From the NCBI GenBank assembly GCA_032622095.1, contig CP136062.1:137782351-137846350 (forward strand): a DNA stretch of 64,000 bases, given 5' to 3'. The DNA is from Siphonodentalium dalli (Eukaryota; Mollusca; Scaphopoda; Gadilida; Siphonodentaliidae). Position 1 is the first letter of the stretch; each line of letters opens with the position of its first letter. Below the pieces are notes generated by a model that saw only the letters and a program-made list of their open reading frames with translations, did no database searches and was not told the DNA's origin. Below are positions 48,028-59,389 of this stretch, in pieces. The translations under genes and the position numbers were made by a program.

Positions 48028-48373
48028 ACATGTCCAGGAAATAGTGAGATGCGTAAAAATTCGTTAAGGAATGAAATTAATCATATGTTTAGAGAGCAAT
48101 TTTCATATTTCAGCGAAAGCTTGATGAAAAGATTCGGGAATAGCATGTAATGCTTTCGCACCACAATACTTACTTACATGTATGCCATGTATTATTATTG
48201 TTGTATATTGATATTTAATGTAAAAATCTATTCAATCCCAATCAAGCTTAACTATGCTAAGATGAAATATATACCACTATCGATTTATCAAATGCTCGAT
48301 ACACATGTAAATAGATCGAAGCGGGTGTTTTATCTCCGATGACCTAGTCCAATTTAATGATACCAATTTAAAT

Positions 48374-48952
48374 ATGTCAAATGATGTAATATCAACAATT
48401 CACTCTTTAACACACAATGTATGTTACACCGCGTTGAATGCACAAGGCATTGTTAACAAAATTAATGATTCTGATTTCATACGGCAATTAGATCGATATG
48501 ATTTCATAACTATTTCAGAAACTTGGCATCAAGACCCCGGGAATATAAGTTTAACTGGCTATCAATGTATTGATTTGAGCAGAAATACAAAAGATAACGA
48601 GAAAGGTGGAATAGCATTTTATTTTAGATCAAAGTATGCGAAGTTTGTTACACGTGTGCATAACATTCACGATATTGCGTTATGGGTAGAGTTTAACGGA
48701 GAAATATTTGGTCAAAAGTCTGATGTCATTTTCGTTTCTGTTTATCTGCCCCCACAAAATTCTACTTATTGGAAAACAAGAGATGGTTACGATTTCGTCT
48801 TTAGAGATATCGAGACAGAACTCCGCAAATATGACCCAACATCGCTTATCATTCTGGGTGGAGACTTTAATGCACGGACAGGCGGAAGGCCGGATTATGT
48901 CGCGTTTGATGAGGACAGGTTCACAACATCATCTGAAAGTTATGTCTTATAG
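48374..48952 (+). pseudogene. LINE D AP endonuclease
   Basis: Starts with A-L-N-A-Q-G-I-V-N-K, then I-S-E-T-W-H, G-G-I-A-F-Y, V-S-V-Y-L-P-P and L-G-G-D-F-N-A-R-T, the ordered APE motifs. A single frameshift near 48950 moves the frame; the continuation I-D-S-A-K-D-R runs into the next ORF. Confidence 0.88.
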
Positions 48953-50691
48953 ATAGTGCGAAAGACAGGGCTAGTTTAGACAAAGAAACAAATTCGTTTG
49001 GACTTAATTTGCTAAAACTCTGTAAATCGGCGTCCATGAGAATAGTGAATGGTCGCAAACCTGGTGATTCTTTTGGAAATTATACGAGTTTTCAGTATAA
49101 TGGTGCGAGTTTAGTGGATTACGTGATTATTTCAGACAGATATTTATCCGATGTGAGTTACTTTTGTGTTAAACAACCTACTGAATATTCAGATCACTGT
49201 CAACTAGCAATACATATGAACATAAAGTCACAAGATGTCAATAAAACTGCATTTAAATATCATTATACGAAACCGCACGGTGTTGCTAAATGGTCTCGAG
49301 ATAGTGATGCTAAAGTAAAACAGGCTCTGGTAGATGCTGATATGCAACACCGCTTATTGAAATTTAGATCAAACGTATACGCACGCGATAAGAACGGAAT
49401 AGAACAAGCTGTGCGCGATTATGATAATATCGTGAATTCTGTTAATGCCACCGCAACTCAATTTGTTAAAAGTAAAAATAAACAAATGCAAAGGAAACGT
49501 AAATGGTTTGATGCAAAAAGCAAAGAATTGAAAAAACATATGAAGCACGCGAGTAAAGAAATGAAGCGATACCCTCGCAATGCAGATCTCCGAAATGAGT
49601 TTTTCGCAGCTAAAAAAACTTATAAAAGAGAAACAAAAAAGAAATCAAAATTGTATTATCAGGAAATATCGGAAAACCTGGATAATATTGAGACAAGTGA
49701 CCCTTCGGAATATTGGCGTATAATTAATGGTCTTAGACCACGAAAAGTTGAAATGAATTATTTGCACCCTGATGAATGTGTAGATTTTTTTAAAGAACTT
49801 TTATGTAAAGAAATAATTCCACGAGACGAAAATGACCGTGTGCGGGGAACGCCGCGCATAGATATAGATCAAAATATTAGCGACGAAGAGATAACATCGG
49901 AAGAAATACTAAAATGCCTTAAGCTCTTGAAAAATAGGAAATCTTCTGAAAATGGAAATATTTCAAATGAATTTCTTAAATCAGTAGTACCGGAGATAAT
50001 AGATGAGACAACAAAACTGTTCAATCTAGTGTTATGTTCCGGACATTACCCTAAACATTGGAGTTTTTCACTCATAAAGACGCTCTATAAAAAGGGAGAT
50101 CGACATGATCCGAATAATTATCGCCCGATTGCTCTGACAAATAACCTAGGTAAACTTTTCAACAAAATAATTAACACCAGGATAAATAACCACCTCGAGG
50201 AGAATGATCTGATCAGTGACAATCAGTTTGGTTTTCGGACGAATCGTAGTACAATTGATAGTGCATTTGTTTTAAATACCATTGTGAAGAAATACAAGCA
50301 GAAAAATAAGCCCATTTATGCTGCATTCATTGATTTCAAAAAAGCGTTCGACTCAGTAGATAGATCGTTAATGTTACACAAAATACGTGATTATGGAATT
50401 TCTGGTAAAATAAATCAGTGTATACGTTCAATGTATCAAGCAAGCTACATAAGTGTGAAAACAGAGGCATGCGTTGGACCACAACTTCTATCAACTATTG
50501 GAGTAAGACAAGGCTGTTCAATTTCACCCACGCTGTTTAAAATGTATATTGATGACCTAAGGTATTCGTTTGACTCGACTTGTAATCCCGTTATTCTAAA
50601 TAATCGGCCGATCAGTCATTTTTTATTCGCAGATGACGTTGTAATAATATCGGAAACGAAAGAAGGTTTACAGAAATGCTTGAATGCATGA
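48953..50691 (+). pseudogene. LINE D endonuclease end and reverse transcriptase
   Basis: Opens in the shifted frame near 48953 (first Met 49009). It finishes the APE (V-D-Y-V-I-I-S, S-D-H-C), has a Lys-rich linker, and the RT: N-Y-R-P-I-A-L-T-N, F-I-D-F-K-K-A-F-D-S-V-D, G-V-R-Q-G-C-S-I-S-P-T-L-F and F-A-D-D-V-V-I-I-S. All catalytic Asp are present. The frame ends at 50691, where about 30 codons (the usual C-x-x-W ... N-x-x-K-T-K stretch) are deleted. Confidence 0.92.
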
Positions 50692-51797
50692 ATGCATGGT
50701 TTTTAGATCTCGCAAGTCAAAATATGAACCGAAATTCATATTTCGATCGAAGCCACTGGAAATGGTTGGGGATTATATGTATTTGGGTCTAAAATTCAGT
50801 GCAACTGGCAACACGTTAAAATCGCAGGAGCATTTGAGTGCAAAGGCATTAAAATCAATGTTTTTCCTAACACAATCTATTCCATCAAGACTTCAGCTAA
50901 CGACCCCTACAAAATGCAAGTTGTTTGATAAACTAATAAAACCAGTAATGTTGTATGGTTGTGAAGTATGGCTGGGAGATGTGCCGAATCTGCATACTGA
51001 TTCTTTACCTTGCGAGCAGGTTCAATTGAAATTCTGCAAAAATGTACTTTGTATAAATAGAAAAGCGTCGAACCATGCTTCTCGTGCAGAACTGGGTAGA
51101 TTCCCCGTATTTCATGACGCGGTTTTAAAGAGTTTCAGATATAGGAATAAAATTTCTAAGTCAAAGCGTCATACATTAGTTTATGTGGCCTACGTTGAAT
51201 CAACTAATTCGAAATTATCCACGGAATCGTGGAATGTATTACTACTGAAGCTTGGAATCGATATTGCCGAAGACAGTGGAATTCAAGAACAAGAACTGAT
51301 AAAAAAAGCTGAAAATAGATCACATTAACTGTTTTGTGAAGGACGTTTTTGATGATACGAGATCAATCGGTGGTAATAAACTAAGAACGTATCGCATTTT
51401 CAAACGCAGATATGAGGTGGAACCGTATATTACCAATACCAAATCTGCTGACGCGAGAACTCTCTTTACAAGGTTACGCGTAAGTAATCACAAGCTTGAG
51501 ATTGAGAAGGGAAGACACAAACAGCCCCCGTCAGATATAGAGGATAGAATATGTCCTGTCTGTAAGACAAACTCGGTTGAGACCGAATCACACTTTGTTA
51601 TGAATTGTTCGGCATACGAAAACATTCGCATCAGTTGTTTCGCAGCAATAGGCGAGTATAAAACCGATTTCCACAGAATGACAGAAGACAATAAATTTAA
51701 TTATATAATGGAAAATAGGCACATTGATACCATAAATATCATATGCGACATGATCCGGTCCTTCTTTGAAAAACGGAAGATTTTATCAAGTGCATAA
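50684..51797 (+). pseudogene. LINE D thumb and C-terminal zinc domain
   Basis: 50684-51328 continues with M-V-F-R-S-R-K-S-K, Y-M-Y-L-G-L-K-F-S and V-M-L-Y-G-C-E-V-W. A frameshift near 51315 leads to 51336-51797 with I-C-P-V-C-K-T ... E-T-E-S-H-F-V-M-N-C, the C-terminal zinc-knuckle-like motif. Confidence 0.88.
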
Positions 51798-52049
51798 TAA
51801 TTATAAGAACAACTTGTGAGTGAGTATACTGAATATAAATTTTGACTTAGTCGGGTTTTGTTTAATTCATGCTATTATTGTATATGTATGTTTTATATTA
51901 TATGTTATATGCTTGCAACTGCCAACTGAGGTGTTATTGCAATAAAATCTTGTATCTTGTATCTTGTATATATTCCACAATTGTTAATAATGGCTGCTCA
52001 GCATTGTTGTTGCATGCAAAATGATCAGCATAGCCATCTTAAGAACAGG

Positions 52050-52141
52050 CCCCTGGGGAAAATCACTAAAATACCAATATAGACTTTACCAGTGTATACT
52101 GGTATAGTCTATAATGGTATTTTAGTAATTTTCTCCCCTGT
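52050..52141. mobile_element. ~92-bp palindromic MITE
   Basis: GGGGAAAATCACTAAAATACC and GGTATTTTAGTAATTTTCTC pair along with CAATATAGACTTTACCAG/CTGGTATAGTCTATAATG. A near-complete hairpin; TSD unclear. Confidence 0.65.
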
Positions 52142-52264
52142 GATCTTAAGTACGGTCGCTTTGTAACAACCAGCACAGACAATAACTTTTTTTTTTAAAT
52201 AAATATTCTTGAATGTTTTATAAAGATGATGTCAAACATTCGGATTAGCGAAAGCTAAACGTCA

Positions 52265-52405
52265 GTCTAAACTGACAACTTTGGTTAGTCATAATGCCTA
52301 AGTCGGAAAGTTAGTCATACTGGCGTTGTTAGTCATATAACGATTAAGATCAGCTAAGTCCAAATGACTACGACTGAGTCATAATGACTAAGTTATCTTA
52401 GTCAC
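52265..52405. repeat. Short TTAGTCAT/ATGACTAA repeats
   Basis: Seven or more copies of AGTCATAATGACTAAG-like words in both orientations around CAGTCTAAACTGAC; resembles the subterminal arrays of foldback elements, but no ends were found. Confidence 0.45.
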
Positions 52406-52496
52406 TGGGAAGGTGAACATGTAATTTAGTGGAAATTGTGTGCAAATAATGTTAAGAATCAACAAGATGATATATCCAGAAACAGAGATATATATA

Positions 52497-52913
52497 TGTG
52501 ACCCGCCATATCAAATCCAGTCGTAAGTCGGGAATTTTTTACCCTGTGCCAATGCATTCTCTTATATATGCGAGTCGACCATAGGTCGCCTCGCATATAT
52601 AAGAGAATGCATTGGCCTAACAATTTTTTATCATGTTTTTTAAATAAATGTTTTTTACAATTTTTAGGACATAAAATAAAAAACATCCATTACCCTGCAG
52701 GGAGCCCCACACATATATAGAAGCATATAGAAGAGTGTCGTCTGCTCATGTTTGCCTGGGGCTCTGTATGGTTGAAATTATAAAATTGTTAAAGAATACA
52801 AGAAAAAATTATTAAAATTGTAAAAAATAGTTAGAGAATTTATATAAGAGAATGCATTGGCACAGGGTAAAAAAAATCCCGACTTACGACTGGATTTGAT
52901 ATGGCGGGTCACA
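52497..52913. mobile_element. MITE with TGTGACCCGCC ends (TA/TATA target)
   Basis: About 65-bp inverted ends starting TGTGACCCGCCATATCAAAT. Flanked by TATA on both sides (52493-52496, 52914-52917) in an AT-rich target. The left arm holds the AATGCATTCTCTTATATATG palindrome shared with the two piggyBac-like elements nearby. The centre (52690-52770) is unique. Confidence 0.82.
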
Positions 52914-53051
52914 TATAGTTAAATTGAAAGCAATTCTGCACACCACACATTCCAATACTGGTCTGTTGAGATGTATAGTACTAGTTTGTGATATAGGGTG
53001 TGTCGTTTTTTCATTTCCGAGATGTTGTGTATGTGGCGTCGATGCAATTAA

Positions 53052-53333
53052 CCCTTTCATGATGGGAGCTGCGCTGGTGCAGCATTAAAGACCATGTGTC
53101 GGTGCATTCTCTTATATATGCGAGTCTCCCATAGGGAGCCTCGCATATATATGAGGATGCACTGACTTATAGTGTCAGTGTAAATATTGTTAGGCCAATG
53201 TATTCTCGTATATATGAGGATGCCCTGACTTATAATGTCAGTGTAGATATTGTTAGGCCAATGTATTCTCGTATATATGCGAGGCTCCATATCGGTCTTC
53301 GCAAAATTTCAGGAAGCTCCAGTGCTGGAAGGA
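53052..53333. mobile_element. piggyBac-like MITE 1 (TTAA target)
   Basis: Flanked by TTAA (53048-53051, 53334-53337). The ends CCCTTTCATGATGGGAGCTG and, inverted, TCCTTCCAGCACTGGAGCTT are weakly matched. The interior has 2-3 copies of GCCAATGTATTCTCGTATAT and CACTGACTTATAGTGTCAGTG. Confidence 0.65.
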
Positions 53334-53410
53334 TTAAAACCTTATCCAAATAGTGTATCTCCTCCCGTCACATTCGTTCAAGTATAGACCTGTGACTAAC
53401 CCTTAGTTAG

Positions 53411-53734
53411 GCTGAAGGGGTCACTCTCACCAAAAAAAGTGTTGAAGGGTACACAGGATTTGAAAATGTGCTGAAGGGTACACAGGGTTTGAAATTTCGT
53501 TCTAAAGGACGTATAGTTTTCGTATCTGCCATGATTTCTGTTGGAGAATAATTGTTTACGTTCCAATGAACATTACAATGAACAGAAAACAAACTGCTAA
53601 TGGGCACCAGACTTTCAGAAACACAGTTTACGTAACGATGTTATTGGCGATCACAAACCCTGTGTACCCTTCAGCACATTTTCAAATCCTGTGTACCCTT
53701 CAGCACTTTTTTTGGTGAGAGTGACCCCTTCAGC
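53411..53734. mobile_element. GCTGAAGGGGTCAC MITE, intact (9-bp TSD)
   Basis: 324 bp, ends GCTGAAGGGGTCACTCTCAC inverted, 9-bp TSD CTTAGTTAG (53402-53410, 53735-53743). The GTG(C)TGAAGGGTACACAGG motif is doubled in each arm. Long TIR and 9-bp TSD suggest a Mutator-like MITE. A truncated relative is at 37497. Confidence 0.88.
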
Positions 53735-54117
53735 CTTAGTTAGTCCTATTGACCCGAATTTTTTCTCAATGTGGGGAAAGTGTTCTCCTTTGAGCAAATT
53801 CTGTTGGCGATGTTTTGCCCTGCATGGTGACGCCAACAAACGAATTCCCCGGCCGAACTGATTTCGGTATCACTTTTGAATAATTGGCCAAACTGTACTT
53901 CCGCCTGAGGTACTGATCCAGGTGATCACACATGAATTTGTGGTCATATGCCACCATTTTCGAAATGATAATGATTGAGGAAGGGAGATTTCTGGTTTGA
54001 AAACACAGATGGCTTCAACTTTTATTTGTGGTCAGATTTCATGTACTAAAGTTTCCGAAAGTTCCTGAAAAGGGGATAAAACGAAATTAAAGTTGCCACA
54101 TTGAACTTCACCCTTAA

Positions 54118-54550
54118 CCCTTTGAGTGCCAGGTCCGATTTTTTGTATCAACCCATATACCATGTGCCAATGCATTATCTTATATATGCGAGTCGACCAT
54201 AGGTCGCCTCGCATATATTAGAGAATGCATTGGCCTAACAATTTTTCATCATTTGTTATTATTTTTTACAATTTATTACAATTTTAATAACTTTTTCTTA
54301 TATTCTTTAACAGACTTATTTTGTATGTTTAGTGCCAGGGAATCTCACGTTTTTCACGGGCATCAAAATTATTACTATGAATACTTGGTGATAGTTTTGA
54401 GTTCTAACATGCCCTATAGCATGCTTAAGCATACCCAAAAAATTCATCCAAAAAACCAAAACAATCTAAAAAAAAACATTATTTTTTTTAGGGCCGATTT
54501 TACAGAACGTAAATTAGGGCCGATGAGATCGGCCCGTGGCACTCAAAGGG
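54118..54550. mobile_element. piggyBac-like MITE 2 (TTAA target)
   Basis: Exact TTAA on both sides (54114-54117, 54551-54554) and inverted ends CCCTTTGAGTGCCA. TTAA plus CCYTTTG ends are diagnostic of piggyBac. The left half carries the ~80-bp palindrome with TATATATGCGAGTCGACC that is also in the MITE at 52497. No transposase. Confidence 0.9.
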
Positions 54551-54821
54551 TTAATAGTATATCGTAATGCATTTTCATCAAACCTGTGAAAGTATTACGA
54601 CTTCCCAGTACTCGATGAAAGTATTCCATATACGGGGCCGATTGACCATGCACCCATTCCTTTTGTAAATTGGGAGCTTTAAAATTTGGAGAGGATTTAT
54701 TGCTGTTGGGAGCGCTCCACCAGATTAGAAATTCCTAGCCCTCCGACCAAAAGAACACGTATAGGTTATGCTCTAATTAATAAGCGGTTATTCCCATTTT
54801 AAGGGCCCTTCGGCCTTTAGC

Positions 54822-54827
54822 TTTATT
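54822..54827 (-). terminator. Polyadenylation signal of the EF-hand gene
   Basis: AATAAA on the minus strand, 39 bp beyond the stop codon at 54866. Confidence 0.5.
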
Positions 54828-54865
54828 CGCATATTATAATCTGTGATAATATATTTTTAGAAAGA

Positions 54866-55368
54866 TCAAATTCGCCACGGAGAGTTATCGTCTGTGTAAT
54901 AATTAACAAATGAGTTCAAAAGTTCGTCATCAACTATCACGTGGTATCCTTCTAGCGGGAAGCCGAACAGACTCATATTCCACTCATCCGGGTGCACTAT
55001 ATATCCGTCAGAGTTCAGATCCATAGCAATGACTTTCAGGGCCATGACTTCCTCGAAAAAGTCCACCAGTCGGTAACGCTCTTCTTTCCAGGCTAAATCG
55101 TCAATGAATTCTCTCAGCTTTACCTTCGATCTGCCTTCCATGACTCTGCTGAGGTAGTATAACCATTTTTTGCAATATATTTCAGCCGTCGTGGCATTTT
55201 TGCCGACGGCTGTGATATGTTCTGAGCAAGTACTCATTTTCTGCTCCGATAGTGATATGACGTCATCTTTATTCAGATCGAACGAGTGAAAAAGTTGAAC
55301 CCATCTTCTAACCAATATGAGGCCATACTCGTCACTGACTGGGTCCTGTGGTGCAGCCTCGGATTTAA
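54866..55368 (-). CDS. EF-hand, sarcoplasmic calcium-binding protein-like, terminal exon
   Basis: The acceptor TTATTTCAG precedes 55368, and the frame runs to TGA at 54866-54868. The product (about 167 residues in this exon) starts near K-S-E-A-A-P. It has R-R-W-V-Q-L-F-H-S-F-D-L-N-K-D-D-V-I-S-L-S-E, an EF-hand loop with acidic ligands at positions 1, 3, 5 and 12, and a second loop A-M-D-L-N-S-D-G-Y-I-V-H-P-D-E, with W-rich helices between. Spacing resembles invertebrate sarcoplasmic calcium-binding proteins, cytosolic Ca buffers. The frame is also open to a Met at 55435 with a hydrophobic stretch, so a secreted form without this intron cannot be excluded. Upstream exons were not found. Confidence 0.7.
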
Positions 55369-55439
55369 CTGAAATAAGGAACGTGATATAAAGTTTAAAG
55401 TTAGCAATATGGAGTATGTCCGACAGTGCAGTCAAATTC

Positions 55440-56405
55440 TATGACTGGAACAAGTAATACAAGAAAACCATAGTCAGAAATGATAACGCCACCAAGATCA
55501 TATTATTAGCCATAAATATAAATTATAATATAAAATATATTGGCTAATGGTTACATGAATGCACGGCCTCAGAATTCCGTTAAAACAACTAATCTTTCAA
55601 ATTATTACAAAAAACTACGGCTTATTACTGCAGGTTTTTCATTCACCAAACCAGAAAGCTTCTAAATGCGGATAAAAAATTGGGTTCCCGCCATAAAATC
55701 TTCAAGTGTGCATCGCCCAGCCATTGTTCATACCTAAACATCGAACGCAATTAACGCGGTCATAATAGTTACATATATACTGCAACTATAAGACATCCAG
55801 CTAATACACACCCCACGAAAACCCGAAATATGTTGTCCTGCGAGATATCCCATCGCTATAGCTCAATTTGACACGGTCAGATTAGCCTTTCTACAATATC
55901 CTAAAACAATAAAGCTTCTCAAATCATCGGCATAGTCAATAAGACTTTCACGAACTTGGACATTCCAACTACAGCTTTTACCGGACTCGGGGTCGCAGTA
56001 CAACTTTAACGCGTCCCAAAATAACCGGGAAAAAACAATTATCTACACAGGTCCACAGAATTCTAAAAATTACCCAACAGTATAAACCGGTAGCGTTAAT
56101 TAAGCATACAATTATATAGTACTTGTTATAGTTATTCTGATCGCCGGACCGGAATATATGACAATTAACGAGCATAAATCCAGGCTTCAAACAACGTATA
56201 TTATGTTGTTTTGTGTAATTGTTTCCATATGTAATAATATTATGTATATACGTATACGGTACTATTTAATTGGATAAGAACCCAATAAAGGTAGTAAATG
56301 GTAACAAATTACCAATACAATTCATAGTAAAACAATAACTAATAAATAAACACATGTGAACATGACATGCCTAGCTACCTGTATTTTATTGTGTGATGAT
56401 CATAG
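55440..56405. other. Upstream intron/flank of the EF-hand exon
   Basis: AT-rich; no exon with EF-hand similarity and no element borders seen. Confidence 0.4.
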
Positions 56406-56412
56406 TATTTAT

Positions 56413-56640
56413 TCATGAACTTGTTCGTGTGCGTGAAACTGATAAATTAGTACTCGGGCGCTATGGCAACTGGGGGGAATGTAGCATTCTACTAACATCG
56501 CCCAAAATCTCGAAATAAATCGACCATACAACTCCATAGAAAACACCGTCTGAACTAAGCTCAATTGTAAATATTTACATCTCGATTCGGGACGCAACAA
56601 TCGGCGATAAACTAACGCAAATGATTTCGCCATCGATATT
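56413..56640. repeat. Dispersed repeat, second copy
   Basis: Similar to 18289-18560. It contains a 74-codon minus-strand ORF starting at 56633; the other copy does not preserve this frame, so it is probably not a gene. Confidence 0.55.
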
Positions 56641-57259
56641 CATTGCATTTAATAAATATATATATGACTGACGGTATGTTTTAACTTTGGAATATTATTC
56701 ATAAAAAATAACTACTTTGAGCAAGATTATTCTCCATTTCTATTTGATTACCTAACCGGAGTGTTTCACATCATTTTAAGAAGCGCCGGACAACGTTGCA
56801 TAATTTGCTACTTATATGTACGCGAGGGTTATCATTCTTCGTTGTAACATTACATTTCTGATTGTTTGACATACTTGTACAACAAGAGATCGACTGTCGC
56901 CCGGTGCATACCCCCCCCCCCCCTAGTATATATGGGCTTATACCAATAACATATATATGACCGAGATTCTCAGACAGACGGACCAAAAAATCAGCATGTT
57001 CAGATAAACAAAGATTGATAACTCTAGAACGAAAACCATGAGCAAAATGATTGAACACTCAATTGAATGTCCTCATAGTGGTGAACATCCATAAACAATT
57101 TCAGGAGGATCCGACAAACCATGGTTGAGATATCTCATCGGAAGGGAAATAAAAGGTCGGCCGACCACAGTGTCCCCCCGACAACGTGGCAAGTCGATGG
57201 CCGCTTTGTTAAAGTAATTTTTAAAAATGTCGATGGCCGCTTTGTTAAAGAAATTAAAC

Positions 57260-57725
57260 CAGAGTTTCAAATCTCTACATTTAAAACTGTAGGAGGAGTT
57301 GATTACACCATGAAGGTACCCAATCTCATCCAAAAGGCAAAAATGTTCCAAATTTTCTAAGTCGAAAACCCCCCAAAAATATGGAAAAAATTAGATTTTT
57401 TATTAGCTATATAGATGTTGCAAATCATCAACATGTTAGGACCAATATCCCAGAGTTTAAAATCTCTACATTTAAAACTGTAGGAGGAGTTGATTACACC
57501 TTGAAGGTACCCAATCTCATCCAAAAGGCAAAAATGTTCCAAATTTTCTAAGTAAAAATCCCCCGAAAATATGGAAAAAATGTAATTTTTTATTAGCTAT
57601 ATAGATGTTGCAAATCACCAACATGTTAGGAACAATATCCCAGAGTTTCAAATCTCTACATTTAAAACTGTGGGAGGAGTTGATTACATCTTGAAGGTAC
57701 CCAATCTCATCCAAAAGGCAAAGGA
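57260..57725 (+). repeat. 190-bp tandem repeat, 2.5 copies
   Basis: CAGAGTTT.AAATCTCTACAT begins units at 57260, 57451 and 57641 (periods 191 and 190), about 93% alike. Unit content: GGAGGAGTTGATTACACC, ACCCAATCTCATCCAAAAGG, TTTTTATTAGCTATATAGAT. Similar flanking phrases (GTGGTGAACATCC at 57080 and 57838) suggest that the array sits within a longer dispersed repeat. Confidence 0.9.
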
Positions 57726-58117
57726 CAAAAACCCCCAACATAAATTTCCAGATAAACAAAGACGAATAACTCCATAGAACGGATCGAAATCCCGAACAAA
57801 ACGAACTTTGGACACTCCATATTGAATGTCATCACATTGGTGAACATCCGTACCATCATTGAGATCCGAGCACTATATACTGTTCAAGTTATGACCTGAA
57901 CAGACATTTGACGGACGATCGGACTGACATAATTATGCAAAACAGTATACCCACCCCCCCCCCCCCCATTAAAAAGGGGTTTAATTACTGTGTTATATGA
58001 ATGAATACCTGTATACGGACTCGAGCTATATAATTTATGCCATAAAAGGGCACACTATAGTATACAAATCATCGAATTAAAAATCATTCCCGACTTATAT
58101 CTTCAGTGAGAAATAAT

Positions 58118-58172
58118 AAAGAGCGTTACTTGATATTGTATTCCTGATATGGAAAAAATAAAGAGCGATATG
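58118..58172. repeat. AATAAAGAGCG motif pair, left
   Basis: Two AATAAAGAGCG words flanking TTCCTGATATGGA. The inverted equivalent (TCCATATCAGGAAAA between CGCTCTTTAT words) is at 59128-59175, and a third pair is at 62032-62090. Possible foldback ends; borders not determined. Confidence 0.5.
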
Positions 58173-58429
58173 TGCGATAACTGAACACAGCTAGAAATTT
58201 ACTATGTTTTTGCCAACGTTCTCAGAGTATATATAACGCCTGTGTAATCTATATTAACCTTCCTTCCAAATATATAACATATTTATGGAAGCACTGACGT
58301 TCAGATTGCGTTAAATGTGCTTGATTCAGTGAACGTGAAAAATTCTCATATCAAATCGAAATGGCCATGTATCGATCGGAATGGCACATGTCCCTCAACT
58401 CAGACCAAGCTTGAAGATCGGTCCAGATT

Positions 58430-58535
58430 TCCACCCGTTCGTGTCGGGATTCTATATTCTAACACGCACCAACCTCGTCTGGCCCAAACTGCGATGATCT
58501 TATCCACATAGGCTGCGGGGTCATTCTTTAACTGG
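58430..58535 (-). mobile_element. tRNA-derived SINE fragment 1
   Basis: The minus strand reads TGTGGATAAGATCATCGCAG, TTTGGGCCAGACGAG and AATCCCGACACGAACG, which parallels the element at 63283 and the order of a tRNA (A-box TGGATAAG, anticodon region, T-arm AATCCCGA). The B box is damaged. Confidence 0.6.
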
Positions 58536-58671
58536 TTCGCTGCCAAATATCCTACATAAACACAATGAAATGTGTATATATATTTCAATAAACAGAAAAT
58601 CATTGAAATTTATGCTTGGAGTATGTAATTTACCACGCTTTCACTCTTTTTCTCGAAATTGAGATACATTT

Positions 58672-58826
58672 CGGATTAGGTTATATATGGTTATGAGTCT
58701 GGTTGTCTGATTAGGTTATGGTTATGAGTCTGGTTGTCTGATTAGGGTATGGTTGTGAGCTTGGGTATATCATTAGATTATGAGCCTGGTTGTCAGATTA
58801 GGTTATGGTTATGAGCCTGGATGTCG
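58672..58826 (+). repeat. Minisatellite GATTAGGTTATGGTTATGAG
   Basis: Four to five imperfect ~37-bp units with GGTTATGGTTATGAGTCTGG and TTGTCTGATTAG; the last units are diverged. Confidence 0.85.
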
Positions 58827-59389
58827 ACACAGTTGGGCAAAACAATTTGTCATTTTCACAATAAAACTACTCTTTCTGACAATTTCGTTTCAGAAATATT
58901 CATATTAGTTCAAATCGCCATCAACAGATGGAATATTAAAATATATATAGTTTTGCTCATATGCCTAACATAATCAGCGCGTAAATAGTATATTGTCGCC
59001 AAGACGTACGATGGTGTACGACTGTACGTAAAGTTGTAAACAAGAACCTGCTCGTGTTACAGAAGTTTTGCTTCTGTTTACACAACACAGCGCAATTCTA
59101 TTGGTTAATCACACACACATGATACAAACGCTCTTTATCCATATCAGGAAAACAGAAACAAATAACGCTCTTTATGTTTACCATATCCAGATCTAAACAA
59201 AAGCCAGGTGCTGTAAGTTGTTTTGCTTTTGTTTACATAACAAAGGAAAAAAACATTTGACAATAACATACTGTTTATGCCATATTTCTGATTGGTATAA
59301 GAACAAGATTTGTCTATATTTTACTATTCTTCCCGTTTATGGCGGTTTTTGACGGAGCTGAATATTTTCACAGCATACCCACCGCCAAC

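Larger units (their letters stand above)
48374..51968 (+). mobile_element. LINE 'D', nearly complete, inactive
   Basis: Plus-strand endonuclease, RT and C-terminal zinc domain in one ORF broken by two frameshifts and one deletion. The 3' end is AATAAAATCTTGTATCTTGTATCTTGTATA, i.e. short tandem TCTTGTA repeats rather than poly(A) (51940-51968). The 5' border is unclear, probably within 200 bp upstream of 48374. The clade is not set: G-V-R-Q-G-C-S-I-S-P and F-A-D-D are shared by RTE-like and several Jockey-like lineages. Confidence 0.9.

Noticed and set aside
56409..56633. 74-residue ORF as first exon of the EF-hand gene
   Set aside because: Lies in a repeat also found at 18289-18560 where the frame is broken; no donor with matching phase identified.
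58400..58603. Exon of the EF-hand gene (67-residue ORF with A-A-Y-V-D-K-I-I-A-V-W)
   Set aside because: The same sequence recurs at 63283-63395 with a tRNA B box, so it is a SINE fragment.
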